Shown here: positions 42,994 to 54,309 of the stretch, one piece after another
How positions within the stretch are numbered: position 1 is the stretch's first letter
Layout of the letters: each line of letters starts with the position of its first letter
Notes under the pieces: generated by a model
What the model was told of the DNA's origin: nothing
The model's input: only the letters and a program-made list of their open reading frames with translations
Databases searched by the model: none
Origin: Gongronella butleri
Taxonomy: Eukaryota > Mucoromycota > Mucoromycetes > Mucorales > Cunninghamellaceae
DNA length: 64,000 nt
Reading direction: 5' to 3'
Assembly (NCBI GenBank): GCA_025201375.1
Contig: JAIWZP010000085.1
Coordinates: 28,328 to 92,327, forward strand
Position numbers and translations under genes: made by a program

Positions 42994-44481
42994 ATGACGC
43001 CAAACGACGTGAAAACTTTGGTGTACAATACCATAGAGCAAGCAAGCACATCTTTGCGTGAAATTAGCCTCAAGGTATTGTAAATTTTTTTTAAAAATTG
43101 TTTGAAAAACTAACGTAATACCCCACCTCGTCCAAGATCCACGATGACCCTGAACTTGGCAACAAGGAATATCACGCTTGTCAAATTTTGACGGATTATT
43201 TGGAAAGCCAAGGCTTTCATATCACTCGCAATGCTGCTGGTATGGAGACGGCATTCATTGCCGAGTATTCGAATGGACCTGGTCGAAAGATTGGATATTG
43301 TGCAGAATACGACGCGCTGCCTGGGTAAGCATTGGGTTCAATGTCCCGTGAAAGAGATTTAAACGAATTGTTTCTTGCTTTGCAGAGTCGGGCACGGTTG
43401 TGGCCATAACCTTATTGCAATTTCTGGTGTCGCCTGTGCACTCGCCACGAAAAAACTTCTCGAGAACGAGGCAATTAAGGGCACCGTGGTCTTGTTTGGA
43501 ACACCAGCCGAAGAGTCGACCAGCGGCAAAATCACACTTGTCAAATCAGGCGAGGTGAAGCGACGTGTCGACGTAGCAATGATGTTGGTAATGTCACTTT
43601 GTCGCATAAAAATCATCAATTAATGTACTTATTTTTTTTTTTTGTAAAAAAAAAGCATCCTTTTGCGCAAGATGGACTTTATGCCAATATGCTTGCTCTT
43701 GACACACTCATTGTGGAGTTCTTTGGCAAAGCGTCTCATGCTGGTATGGCGCCTTGGAATGGCGTGAACGCTCTCGATGCTATGTTTGCTGGACTGGACA
43801 ATGTCGCCATGCTTCGCCAGCAAACCTTGCCTACAAACAGAATGCACGGAATCATTACGAGTGGCGGAAAATCTGTAAGCTCCTTCTTTTTTTTTTGACA
43901 CTCCAAATGACGGATTTTCTGTAGGCCAACGTGATTCCTGACTACAGCTCTGCTAAATGCTACGCACGTGCCGTGACTCGTGATCAACTTGCAGAATTGA
44001 AGCCAAAAATGGAGAATTGTTTCAAGGCTGCTGCTCGCGCTACTGGGTGTCAGTACAAAATGTACTGGGCACCCTATGGTCCTGTCGATGGTAAAAATGA
44101 GATTGTATTTTGAAATGAATTGAAGCCAATCCTTAAATAGATGTCTTCATGAACACGGCAATGGCTGAGTGCTACAAAAAGCACATGGAAAAAGAAGGCG
44201 TCAAGTTCCTCCCTCGCTCAGAAGAAGAGAAGATCGCGTCGGCATCGACGGACATGGGCAACTTTAGCTATGAGGTGCCGTCCATTCATCCAGCTTTTGG
44301 CATTGAAACCACTGCGACGAACCACACCAAGGAATTTGCAAATGCTGCTCGCACTGAAAAAGCGCACGAGTTAACTCTGCGCGCAGCGAAATGTCTTGCA
44401 TTGACAGCGGCAGACGTGTTCCTCTCCGATTCCTTTTTTGATCAAATCGTCAAAGACTTTGAACAAGGGAAACCCGAATAA
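42994..44481 (+). CDS. Peptidase M20 family amidohydrolase (PM20D2/ACY1L2-like)
   Basis: Six exons, 42994-43074, 43137-43324, 43386-43587, 43656-43874, 43925-44090 and 44141-44481, encode 398 residues. The metal site is assembled from GYCAEYDALPG, VGHGCGHNLIAISG and GTPAEESTSGKITLV. The dimerisation insert has FFGKASHAGMAPWNGVNALD and NRMHGIITSGGKSANVIPD. The C-terminal part has ASTDMGNFSYEVPSIHPAFG, with the metal-binding aspartate. The closest family is the PM20D2 group, in animals a dipeptidase acting on beta-alanyl-lysine and similar dipeptides; substrate in fungi is unclear. The exon 3/4 junction (TTG|CAT, M-L-H-P-F) uses an acceptor after nine A (43655). Confidence 0.88.
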
Positions 44482-44552
44482 AAAAACAGGTACACTATCA
44501 ATTTGCATTGATCGTAGCCTGGAAAATGCACAAAGTGACACCTTTACTTATT

Positions 44553-44979
44553 TTAAATATTCAGCAGCAACGTAAATAGCACAATGTAGGACGCTAGGGT
44601 AACAATCGTCGTCAGGATAATCCAGTTTCCGCTCGTTCGAAAAGGAACAGTCAGGTCAAATACGTCTCCAGCTGTTCTGCGACGCCAGAGGGCAATAGCG
44701 AGCAGAGCCAAGCCAAAAGCAAAAAATGTGATTCCAATTTTGTAAAATTCGCGAGTAAAAACTTTGAGAATCAAAAGACCAGTGGAGAACGCAGCAAGTG
44801 ACGTTCGCCAATAAGCGCCTTCAAATGTACGCTGTCGAGCTGTTTGATGGAGAAACACAGCAAAATGAATATTCCATTAATGCTTTTGTTGTGTTCAAGT
44901 TACCACGCAGGTCTTGAAGTTCTGATTCTGTTAAAAACACAGAGGCTCGTCTATGTCCACGCACTAGTTTGGTATCCAT
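44553..44979 (-). CDS. DUF202/YidH-like small membrane protein
   Basis: Exons 44904-44979 and 44553-44839 encode 120 residues. After a basic N terminus (TKLVRGHRRASVFLTESELQ) comes RQRTFEGAYWRTSLAAFSTG, the RT/ER-type DUF202 signature before the first of three membrane spans. Spans: LLILKVFTREFYKIGITFFA, LALLAIALW, and WIILTTIVTLASYIVLFTLL. Such proteins are common in fungi and bacteria and function is unknown, possibly at vacuolar or plasma membrane. The 3' end lies near the M20 gene (71 bp), in opposite orientation. The start at 44979 was chosen because it is the only ATG that joins by a GT..AG intron. Confidence 0.65.
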
Positions 44980-45115
44980 GCTTGCTCCGGGTCAAAAGTA
45001 AAAAAAAAAGGAGTGGAGAACATGGAAACAAGAGATCAATTTCCCACCAGGTTTCGTTGCAAATCAGATTGCCTTATTTGGAACTGCAGGAAGCCTGACC
45101 TTCGCATAAAGATTT

Positions 45116-47532
45116 TTATTGTTTAATTCGTGTGGAAAAGGAAAAAATCAAGCTGTACCAAGGGCGATAAACTTCCAAATTATGCTGGCACAAACGGTCA
45201 ACCTGAGAGGCGAGTCGAGCTAGAGGACCATGAATAACATCAAGGTTTGATTTGCCAAGCACGGTTGTTGACAAAGTAGTGTGAGTGATAATGGATTGCC
45301 TCAATGCATCTAAAATTCTACGCCGCAGCAATGTATACACAGAGTCATCGCCAGTCAAGATGTGTGGTACAATAGCCCTCATTGCAGGGTGTACAATACT
45401 GTTTGTGTCAAGCACATGTAGTATTTTCTGAGCAAGCTGCATCGTACTAAATTCTTGACCAGTCAGCAGCCCAAAAAGATGTTCACCAAGTCGGTTCCGT
45501 TCACTCAGCGGCACTGAGCAAAGGTTACCACAAATCATAGTCAAGCTTGCAACAACAGCGATGTGATGTATATGCCGCTCAATTCGAATAAATCTATGGG
45601 CATCCATTTCCCATGTCTCTGGCACCGGTGAGGAGCATTCAAGTAAAGCCACACATCCGTCATAAAACAGAGCTTCTAGCGAAGGTGCATGTTCGAGAAC
45701 AGCATTCTGTTCCTGGCTACACTGCGTTTCAACCGCCATCCACTTCTCGAATTCGCGCTGGATCCATTGTTGCGTGTGTGGCAATAATTTGATGACATTG
45801 CTATCGTCAGGTGAACAATATAAGTTTTTGAACACATCTCTTTCGTAATCAAGAGCAACAGTTGACAAGTAAGGTTGAACCGAACGCAATTGAAAGTTGG
45901 CAATGTCGAGCAGCATATCGTCAAGAAGTGGCATGATCTGCTCAAGTTGATCAACAGGGTCAGCAGTGTTTTCAATTTTGACAACGCGTTCATCTCGACA
46001 AGGTGCACACAGCTGCTTAATGCATGAAAGAATGCTAGACACCACAAAGGAGAGGTCAAGGTCGCCATTGTCCATCGCTTGTTCAATCAACTCCAAGTCA
46101 AACGACTCATCAATAAGTCGATGAGTTTCACGTCCTTCAGTCACCATGCCCAAGAGCTTTGCGCGAATTGCTTGTAGCGTAGACAAGAGTGTTGGCTTGT
46201 AAACGTGGCGGGCAATATCGTCTCGCAGCACATCGAAATACGCTTTCAAGGCGATGTCTCGAATGCGATTTTCCAAATGGTCTTTCGAACCAGAGACACG
46301 CTGCAACTGGAATTCAGGGTCCACGATCAATTCATGCGCCAATTGCGAATTTGTCACTTGAATTGTCTGATGAGAAGCATCAGATGGTTGGCTCCAAATA
46401 GTTTCGTGTTCAACTTGTTTCGTACGCAGCATAGTCAACGCCTTTTTGCCTCCAATCCGATAGAGTTTCCGTTTTGTTTGCTGCACCTGAACACGCAGCT
46501 GCCTTTTGAGGTTGTCGTCGCCATGTAAAAGCTTACACATAGCTCGAAGCTCCAAGATGTAATCAATTGTTCCAGCGATTAGGTCGTTGCAGTCGGCAGA
46601 CCGCCAGGTTTTGAAATGGCCCACGTACCTGTGCCACGCCTGGTTGAGAGCCGTAGTTGACACCGTTGGCTGTTGGACCACACGTTCGAAATTTTCTAGT
46701 AATGTTGCCGCTGAAGCAATCAGGTGCTATGAAAAAACGTTTAGCGCATGCTTCTGACTGCTTTACGTAAACATACCTGTGCTTGGTCTGGGTGCTGCAT
46801 AACATCATGAGAGCATGTGACAATCATGTACGCCGATAAGAAAATTCGAGGATCAGGATGCACCTGATCGCCTGCGCCAGCCATCAACATCTGGAGCAGG
46901 TCACTGACTTTGAGAATGACTGACTTTTGCTGAATAAGTTGTCCCAGAGCGTGGAAATCTACCCAGGTTTCTTTTTGGCGAACGACAGGAAGGCCCAGGC
47001 GATGAAAATCATCCAGCAGTGCCATCAGTTTACGGTCAAGCTTGGTGATTCCCATGGTGGTGCAATTAACTCTTGATTTGTTTTTCTCCAAAAAGGCAGC
47101 TCGACGTTTTTCAGTCTCTCGCTGTCGTTGCTCAAGGTCTACACGACGCTGCTCTTGTTCACGTTGAATTCGAGCGCGCTGCTGACGAGCTATTTGCTTG
47201 GCTCGTTCCACAAGATTCTTGTTGATTAATCGACGCTTTTCTAATCGGTCCACTCGGTTGCGCTCAGCTGCCGTCAACGAAGTCAAAATATGGTCCGCTT
47301 GTTGTCTACGATGAGCCTTGGCTGCTTGGATAATCTGCTGGTCCGCAATGAAACGCTGCTGTAACTTGTTTTGCCTCTGACAAATAAGAAGGCGTCGTTT
47401 AAGTTGCACCCTTTCCGCGACAAACGTCTCTTTTGCAATGTTTGCCGCAAAGCGAAGATCGAGATGGTAAGGTCGCTTGGAAGCTTGGCTCAATCCGTCT
47501 GCTTCTACAGTAAAAGCGAACCCGGAAACCAT
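45116..47532 (-). CDS. TCP11 domain protein (Sok1-like)
   Basis: Exons 46777-47532 and 45116-46726 encode 788 residues. The N-terminal third is a long basic coiled coil (RRVDLEQRQRETEKRRAAFL). The TCP11 domain starts near WHRYVGHFKTWRSADCNDLI and contains LAHELIVDPEFQLQRVSGSK, FVVSSILSCIKQLCAPCRDE, MLLDIANFQLRSVQPYLSTV with DYERDVF and the C-terminal SLIFSFSTRIKQ. Fungal relatives (Sok1 family) act around cAMP-dependent protein kinase; the role in this organism is unknown. It is the last host gene before the transposon nest. Confidence 0.85.
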
Positions 47533-47775
47533 TATTTCTTCCCCTTGTCAAATGTGAAACAACGCGAGGTGAAATGAAAAAGAAAAACAACCTCGCAAGA
47601 AATAAACTGTAGGGCAAAAATATGGCGCCCAGGTGACCAATAGCATCAGCTGATCAAGTCATGCGTGAACACGAGATCGTCAAAAACTCCACAATTGCCT
47701 TTCCTGTCCAACAGCATCGCATGTCACGAAAAAAATAAATTCATCGTCGGTCGCTGTCTCGAGAAACCAGGAAGC

Positions 47776-48496
47776 TTTTTTTTTTTTGTTTGCTTGGAAA
47801 TTTAGACCTTTAATTCGTACATTCAATCGTGATATAAAATAAACATAATGGTGGAAGGGCGGGTTTTGTGCGTGTTCATGGGGTGACGGGTTGTCGGGGG
47901 AGTACTTGCACTATTTTGTTGCCACTGTGACTTTCTGTCGCTCTTGGATCCTGAGCGGTGGGCGCGGCTGCTGCTCTGGCGCGGCGACCTCGACTTGCAT
48001 CTGGCGTCTTGCAAATTACTTGTGCCTCTGATCGTCAGTCGTCTGGAGCTCATGATTCGGCAGTGTAATTTCAGCTTTGAGGTGAGTCCGTTCCAGTAGA
48101 CTTGTAATTGGTACTGGCCGCTGTAGATCGAGTAATCCAGGTACCTGGTGGCTGAAGGGGGATGTCGATCGTGCCATGATGCGCCAGTGCTCCGTTTTAT
48201 TTGTTGCCATTCTGGCCAAGTGTGTCCGGACATGGATATGAATTCAGTCTTTTGTACGTTCAGACGGGCGTTGGATGCCTTGGCGTAGATGCCATATATT
48301 TCTTGCAATGCGTGCCATTCTTTAGGATCTCGCAACAGGATCACCATGTCGTCTGCGTACGCCATAATCTTGATGGTCATGTCCGGGTCCATATGGTGCG
48401 GAAGGTCGGCCTAGTGGGATGCCCATGGTTTGTAGCCTCGGATTGCTGAGGAATTGCAGATGAATCGGATTAGGGGGTCGATCATCATGTTGAACA
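47776..48496 (-). mobile_element. LINE fragment E, 3' part (reverse transcriptase palm to tail)
   Basis: On the minus strand a frame near 48400 runs MFNMMIDPLIRFI and, after a frame change, MDPDMTIKIMAYADDMVILL; YADD is the catalytic motif of reverse transcriptase. It then reads ASNARLNVQKTEFISMSGHT and runs out through stops and shifts. The 3' end is a 12-base A tail (T run 47776-47787). The fragment is interrupted at 48497 by the tail of element B; the other part of the same element probably lies at 49793-50415. It is plainly decayed. Confidence 0.75.
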
Positions 48497-49792
48497 TTTT
48501 TTTTTTTTTGTATACAAAAAGGGTACTTTAATAATAATATTTCATAATTATAATAATTCTATCAATGTCATCTGGATGCCCGACGGTTGGACAGAGCCAG
48601 GAGGGGCGAAGATGAATCTCCAGTGGGTGGCCCAACTGGAGTTGATGGCGTTGCAGATAGAGACAAAGATTTCAGGTGGAACATCGGCTGGGGACCAAAT
48701 CCATTTCGAGATGGCCTCCTTGGTGAGGCCAGGAAGGAAATGCTGCCAGATGGGCCACTTTTTCGGGCAGGCCAGAAGAAAGTGCTCATCGTCTTCTTGA
48801 GTTTGTTGGCAAAGGACGCAGGTGGGGTCATCGTATTCTCGTGTAGAGCCCTCCACCAGATAGTGGCCGTCATTATGCGGCCGTCTGTGGAAATGGTGAT
48901 GTCAGAAAGTCGGTATTTCCGGTTGATGCATATAATGGCCGTCTTGCCGGAGATGCAGTAAGATCGTCCTGCTAGCTGTCTTTCCAGTCAGTCGATTTGT
49001 TGTTCACTGGGGTCTGTGGAGGTGGCTGTTGGGTGGATGATGTCTTGTACGCATATAATGTCAATGTCGTGTTCGCGGTGTTGGATGATATATTTCAGGA
49101 GGTCGTTCTTGTGTGGGTTGTGGGTGGTGGTGAGCAACATCCTCGCGTTGAGGGTTGCTATGCGCATTGAAGTCTTATTTATCATTGACGTGGGTTGGTG
49201 GTGGCTCTGATGACTCGTTTGGTGTTCTCCCACAGGTCGATGATGCGGTCGGGGTCCTCGTCGCCAGGACCTTCTTGGTGTTCTCCTTGTTGGCAAACAT
49301 GTACTCCACCACCATACGGTCTTCGTTGTCTCGGCCCATCTTGGTATTGGGGCGAACTGACTTGTTCAGGGGCTTCACCAATCTGTTCCTGAATACATTC
49401 ATAGGCTGCCGCCGAGTCCACAAACTCGTCCGTGGGGAAGTCAAACACAACTGCCCCCAGTCGCAGGTCGTTCTGCAAGAGTGTCGTCGCCTTCGACACC
49501 AAGTTCTTCGCACGGTATGTGGAATCCTCCCACAAGGTGGTCACCTCCATGCTGTCCTTGCGGCTTTTAGCCGTCTGCTTTCTCATGGTACGTGGAACCA
49601 GAGCTGTAGGAGACTGTAGGTTCTTCTGGAGCACCTGGGCGTAGGACACCGTCGTCCACGACGTGTCCGGTATCGTTGGCATCGTTAGCGTGTCGCTGAG
49701 CGGGAGTTGCAGTTGAGAAGTAGCGAGATCAAGGGGTAATTTGGCGCTTAAAAGATTATCCGGGGTAGTGTCGGGGTCCTTAAGCGAAAGAG
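48497..49792 (-). mobile_element. LINE derivative B: complete ends, two internal deletions
   Basis: From the 5' terminus CTCTTTCGC (minus strand, 49784-49792) comes a leader, then the ORF1 start at 49682. ORF1 is cut down to its N-terminal box and its last few dozen codons. It overlaps ORF2 by ATGA (49182-49185), after which ORF2 reads endonuclease start (MRIATLNAR, DIDIICVQDI), then a stop after SEQQID and a jump to the C-terminal knuckle (CVLCQQTQEDDEHFLLACPK) in another frame. It ends with TTTTTGTATAC and an A13 tail (48497-48509). About 1.3 kb remain. Both ends are kept and the enzymatic middle is lost. Confidence 0.8.
49182..49682 (-). pseudogene. LINE derivative B, deleted ORF1
   Basis: 166 codons starting MPTIPDTSWTTVSYAQVLQK, the same N-terminal SYAQ box as in elements A and C. 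After LRLGAVVFDFPTDEFVDSAA the frame moves into Arg/Pro/Gly-rich text and reaches the original ORF1 end (ATTNPRQ) before its stop overlaps the ORF2 ATG. The zinc knuckles seen in intact ORF1s are absent, which shows the central deletion. Confidence 0.65.
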
Positions 49793-50415
49793 AGTTAATA
49801 TCGATACACTTCAAAGGGCAATTCATCCAGTCCAGGGCTTTTCTCAATGGGGCTGTGTGCTATCAATTCTCCAAGGTCGTCCATACACGGAGGGACTAGC
49901 ATTGCGCGTCTCTGTTGAGCTGATAGCATGGCTTCGTTCGGGATTGCCTTGAGTAATTCTTGCAAAGCTTTGTAGTCGTGGCGTTCGGCTTGGAAGAGTT
50001 CCTGGTAAAATAGATTGGCTGTGTGCAGGATATCTGTCGTGGATGTCACTCGATCTCCAAAGGGCGCCAGTAGAGAAAAAGATGGTTTGACTGTTGTTTC
50101 TCTCTTTGATCGTGCGGTAGAAATATTTGTTACTTCTTTCGCCTTTTTCCGCCCATCTGGTGGCAGATCTGGTGATGAGTTGCTGCATCTCGTGGGTGAT
50201 GTGCTCATCGATGTCGGATTGCAGATGGCGGATCACATCCGCTAATTGGTGGTGGTCAGGTTGTATCTGGAGTCTGGCTCGTTTACGCCATGGCCACTTT
50301 TCCAAGAACAGCGGTTTTCTCGGGTGCCTTTTGGCGCACCCTGTACGGCTTAAAAGCCGCGGCAATGGATACCGCCTGAGCGTAAGACATAGCTTTCGTC
50401 CCGCCGGAGGAGGAC
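49793..50415 (-). mobile_element. LINE fragment E, 5' part (ORF1 start fused to ORF2 linker and RT start)
   Basis: Read on the minus strand from 50415, the first bases code SGGTKAMSYAQAVSIAAAFK, nearly identical to the start of the intact ORF1 at 63621. After about 40 codons the sequence switches to ORF2 text: LADVIRHLQSDIDEHITHEM, WAEKGERSNKYFYRTIKERN, then in another frame EKSPGLDELPFEVY, the entry motif of reverse transcriptase. It therefore lost ORF1's body and the endonuclease. It is cut at 49793 by element B, whose 5' terminus abuts it, and at 50415 by the 3' end of D. Confidence 0.7.
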
Positions 50416-51274
50416 TTTTTATACAAAAAATCAGTGAGGTATCTGGTCCTCTAAGAGGTCCAGGTTCACCTTGAGGTGACTGCGGAGGGATTTGTGCGAC
50501 CATGGTACGTCTCCCATAGTGCATTGGTAATGGTGGCTCCACAGGGTCACCATTCCCCGTCCGACTTTTTGAATCATGTCTTAACTTGGCTTCGTGGGAG
50601 TGCCACATGCAATCGCGAATGGATTCGCTGAGAGCTGTCCAACGGACGCCTGGCCACATGGACGACCAAAATGCGCGTTTTTGGGAGCATGCGATCCAAA
50701 AGTGGTCCGGGTCTTCATTGTTGGTCTTGCAGATCGGGCACAAATTCTGATTCTACACCGGCTATGTTGAGCTTGACAAGGCGATCCCGTGTTGGTAGCT
50801 TGCCGTGCAATGTGCGATACCAGATTTCCAGAGCTTTGTGTAGTATTCTGGCCTGGAAGATGCGCTTCCAGCCCATAGTCGAGATCCGCCAAAATTGCTG
50901 GGTCTCGGCCTCCGGTGGTTTGCGCGCCGGTCTGTGTATCCATTCGGCTTTACTGTGCAATAGATGTCGGACAATGCTCGGTTTTGTCGATGTCAATGGA
51001 GTCGCTTTTCCTTCTTTGGCTTCCAAGATGGATCGAGCGTCGTCTGTGGCCCAGGGAGGGATAGCGGCGAGTGCTTTCACGATCATGTGTGTGCGTGGTG
51101 CCTTCGTTGGTAGTTTGCTTGGGTCATTGATACATTCCCGGATGGTCGTAGCTTTGGTGTTGGTCGCAATTGCCATCGGAGGAGGACGTGTCGCAGTCGA
51201 TGGTGTCGGGCAGTTACTGTTTGAAAATCGAGGTGGAAGTTGTTGCAATAATCGCGTAATAGTTAGACGACGAA
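50416..51274 (-). mobile_element. LINE derivative D: leader joined to ORF2 C terminus
   Basis: The 5' part (51274 to about 51180) aligns by eye with the leader of the intact element (CTAACTATTACGCGA, then TGCAACAACT). It passes almost directly to an ORF2 tail frame: INDPSKLPTKAPRTHMIVKA, then ARILHKALEIWYRTLHGKLP and, in another frame, CPICKTNNEDPDHFWIACSQ. The 3' terminus is TTTTTTGTATAAAAA. ORF1, endonuclease and polymerase are missing, so only about 0.86 kb remain. Confidence 0.6.
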
Positions 51275-51537
51275 AAAAAACGGCTGGTGTTACTGGTAAC
51301 CGCCAAAAGGCCTTCCAGTGCGCCTCCTTGTCCCACCGGTGGATGACGTGGGGGGTTTTGGGCACCCAGGTCGGATTGAGCTCTTCTTTGGTCGCTGTGG
51401 CACGGATTTGGCGCGTTGCTCGGAGAGGCATTTGCCGGTCCAGACCTGACGTGGGATTTTCGATGAGAGCTGCTAGCTTGGCCAGCCGCTGCACCATTGG
51501 TCGGTTGCGGATGCGCTGTAGAGTCACCAGATCGTCA
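51275..51537 (-). mobile_element. Family A ORF2 fragment
   Basis: Minus-strand text IDDLVTLQRIRNRPMVQRLA, then HVIHRWDKEAHWKAFWRLPV, matches ORF2 of the near-intact element A almost letter for letter (its 59000-59280 part). It is truncated on both sides, on the right by unrelated sequence and on the left by the leader of D. Confidence 0.75.
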
Positions 51538-51560
51538 ATGTTAAAAGAAATGGTACTTTA

Positions 51561-52168
51561 AAAAAAAACCAGAAGCGAAACCCGAGTGAGCTTAGATGAC
51601 GTCGAACATTGGCACGACTTACGCGGAATTTGGCTCTGAAATGGATACATTCGAAACTTGAAGGGGCAGGAGGTTGAAACGCTATGGCTGCTGCCTTTGT
51701 GCGACGAGCTTCGCTGTTGAGTTTGGGGAGTCCGGCTTCGTGTCTGTTTTTTGTTTTTGTAGGTTTGGCAACTTGGTGCCTTGGGGGTCAGTGTATGGCG
51801 CGTTGTTGGGTGGAGAGGGGCTGCCCATACTAGCGAGTTGTTGTTCGAAGTCTCTAACCTTCTCTCTCAAAGGTAACAGTTCCTGTAGTTGTTCACTTAG
51901 CTGCGCCGTAGAGATAGCCAGGTTCTCCATGGTGGTCTGAAGCATGTTGACTTTGTTCGAGGTGTCCGCGGCGGGCTTCTGGCTATTGGGGCGCGTGTAG
52001 GTTGGTCCTTGACCGTCGTTAGTGTGTCTGGGACGAGTACGACAAGGGGGGTGCGGATATGTCGATGTATTCCAAAAAAAAAAGGATATGTTGATGTCGA
52101 AGTTATTGAACCGATGGATAAGTGGAAGAGAAGCCAGCCGACGAAAAAGGGACAAGTATGCGAAAGAG
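51561..52168 (-). mobile_element. LINE 5' fragment with coiled-coil ORF1-like frame
   Basis: A CTCTTTCGC terminus (minus strand, 52160-52168) starts a fragment containing a frame ending at 51682 that includes MLQTTMENLAISTAQLSEQL and LLPLREKVRDFEQQLASMGS, a predicted coiled coil, followed by Pro/Lys/Thr-rich text. It resembles the coiled-coil ORF1 proteins of some LINEs but shows no SYAQ box or zinc knuckle. The 5' flank is AT-rich and then carries GTCACGTGT. Confidence 0.5.
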
Positions 52169-52201
52169 ATTTTATTCTTTGACGACGACAAAACACGTGA
52201 C

Positions 52202-52760
52202 TTTTTTTGTATTTTTTTTTTTAAAAAAACACATATTTATTAAAACAATAATCATAAGGGTGGGGGGGAATAGCCAACTCGGCGGCAGCGAAACTTGTGG
52301 ATGGGGAGGGATAGGAACATAAATAATGATAAATCAAATTATCAGGCGGGAGCGGGGGTGGGGATCATAGTCTTTTAACGATTGAAGAAGTCTGTCCAGT
52401 AATGGCGCCACACCTCATAGAGGGTGGACTCGAATTGGACATGGGTGGGGAGAGAGCGTCGGGATGGTGGATAAAGTAGCAATCGGAAAGGGTCCCCCCT
52501 TTGCATGTCTGGGGGCGTGGTGTTGAGCCATATGTTCCGGGCTTTTGGGCATAGAAATAGCATATGTAGGGTGTCAGATTCTACTTCGCCTGGGCAGGAC
52601 TGACAGAACGGGGACGAGTCCGGGTCCCATTTCCGCTTGTTGGCCGCGGGTATCCGATCCATGATATACAGCCACCAGACCTGACGCGCGGCTGGTGTTA
52701 CTGGTACTGTAACCGCCAGAAGGCCTTCCAGTGCGCCTCCTTGTCCCACCCGTGGATGAC
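52202..52760 (-). mobile_element. Family A 3' fragment (ORF2 end, 3' UTR, tail)
   Basis: Minus-strand frame ending TLYEVWRHYWTDFFNR is 90% or more identical by eye to the end of element A's ORF2 (58696). Preceding text includes CQSCPGEVESDTLHMLFLCP, the C-terminal zinc knuckle. The 3' UTR (52212-52374) also matches that of A. A T-rich tail lies at 52202-52222, directly after CACGTGAC. The left end of ORF2 is 5'-truncated near 52760. Confidence 0.8.
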
Positions 52761-52899
52761 TTTTCTTTTTTTTTTTGTATACGAAATTTGTACTTGTTAA
52801 TTAATTAATTATCCATGTAATGCTAATCTGTCAAAAATTGATCTGGATGTCCTGTGAGTTGACAGAGCCAGGGGGGCGAAGACGAAACTCCTCCAAACT
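52761..52899 (-). mobile_element. Family B 3' terminal stub
   Basis: Only about 0.14 kb remain: the last codons of an ORF2 (RLRPPGSVNSQD, matching APPGSVQPSG of B), a short 3' UTR with TTCGTATACAAAA and a tail (T run 52761-52775). It is cut on the right by the CTCTTTCGC terminus of element C at 52900. Confidence 0.6.
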
Positions 52900-53005
52900 C
52901 TCTTTCGCTTAAAGAATTTCTGCATCCCCGGATACATATTTAAGCGACGACATTTTCTACTTCAACCCCTGAAACACACCAGAAACTGCAACACTCAACT
53001 CGACT

Positions 53006-54309
53006 ATGCCTTCAGAGACCTCCGGTGGCACTGCAGGCACCCTGTCGTACGCGCAAGTGCTAGCGAAGAACCAAGCGAGCAGCCTGATCCCACGAGGCGT
53101 GGATCGCCGACCTGACAAGGAGTCCTTTTTTTGGAAAAGTACACACCGAGACGACGACGGTGTTCAAAGAAGCCGGCCTGGACGAGCAAATGCAGGCGTT
53201 TCGCGCGGAACGCATTATGCAACGCGCCCTAGACCCCCGCACCGCTTTGTTAGAAATGCCAACTCGTCCCTTCAAGGACCTTCTGGCCATGTATCTGTTT
53301 ATTCAAGGGAATTGAAGTGGATGGCCTAATCATCAAGGCCACTGCGGGCAAAAGCGACTTAGGGATGCCCATGAAACTTACACGCGTGCATCTCAGCCGT
53401 ATCCCCATCGCGGCTGATGACCAAGAACTTATGGTGGGGTTGTGTGAGTCCATGGCGGTATACGGGAGAGTATTGGAAGTCAAGAAAGTTCACCGCATGA
53501 GCTTTTTTGACGGACAGGCATCCGTACTTTTGGACACGTCGGAGAATGAGGACGCGGAAGACAAGGAACCGCTGGTGCCATTGGCGAGAATGGTGTACCT
53601 CTCGCACTGGGATACGATGGCCTTTGCCAGCTACAAAGGCGCGCAGGACATCTGCTACTTCTGCCGCCAAGAAGGACACAAGAGGGCCGCTTGTCCAGTC
53701 CGCGCCAAGATCGTATGTCGCCGATGCCACGACACGGGGCACATGGCCCGAGAATGCCGCACGGGAAAGACCGAGTACCCGTCAGTCAAGCGAATCCTCA
53801 CACGCACACCCGAGGAGGATCCCCACCCGGTGCCCAAGAAAAGCAACATTGGACAGAAGCAAAAAGATACACCTGAAATGACGGCCACCAATGCTGAGGC
53901 ACACGCCGAGGAGACCACGGAGGAGCCGACCGACGAGACCATGGAGGAACGCGCCGAAGCGGCAATCGAGAAACCCACCACAAACACCATGGAGATAACA
54001 GACGCATTCGTGGATGACCCGTTCGAGGCCACACCACCCCCAGAGACCGAGGCCATGGAACCCTCGGGAGACCGTCTCCCCGACAAGACAGGGGAACAGC
54101 CATCGTTTGGCCCCTCGGGAGCCCAGGCTTCCAAATATGCCCCGTACGCAACGGGCACCACGATGAAAGTGGACTCTGAGGAGGAAATGGTCGATCACAT
54201 GGAAGCGACACACACCGCACCGCCCGCCAAGGTTACGACAATCCGCACTTTTGTCAAGCAACCAGCCGAGCCGTCTGAGTCCGACCCAGACACCAACCCA
54301 CGTCAATGA
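53006..54309 (+). pseudogene. Element C ORF1 with two frameshifts
   Basis: Starts MPSETSGGTAGTLSYAQVLA. The frame breaks at a T8 run (near 53127-53134) and again near CAAGGG (about 53295-53300); the correct frames give EQMQAFRAERIMQRALDPRT and, after 53317, GLIIKATAGKSDLGMPMKLT. An RRM-like part (LTRVHLSRIPIAADDQELMV, YGRVLEVKK) precedes two CCHC knuckles, CYFCRQEGHKRAAC and CRRCHDTGHMAREC. A disordered acidic C terminus ends NPRQ. The two shifts could be mutations or run-length errors. Confidence 0.75.

Noticed and set aside
48016..48219. Separate minus-strand gene inside fragment E
   Set aside because: It is a different frame of decayed reverse transcriptase sequence.
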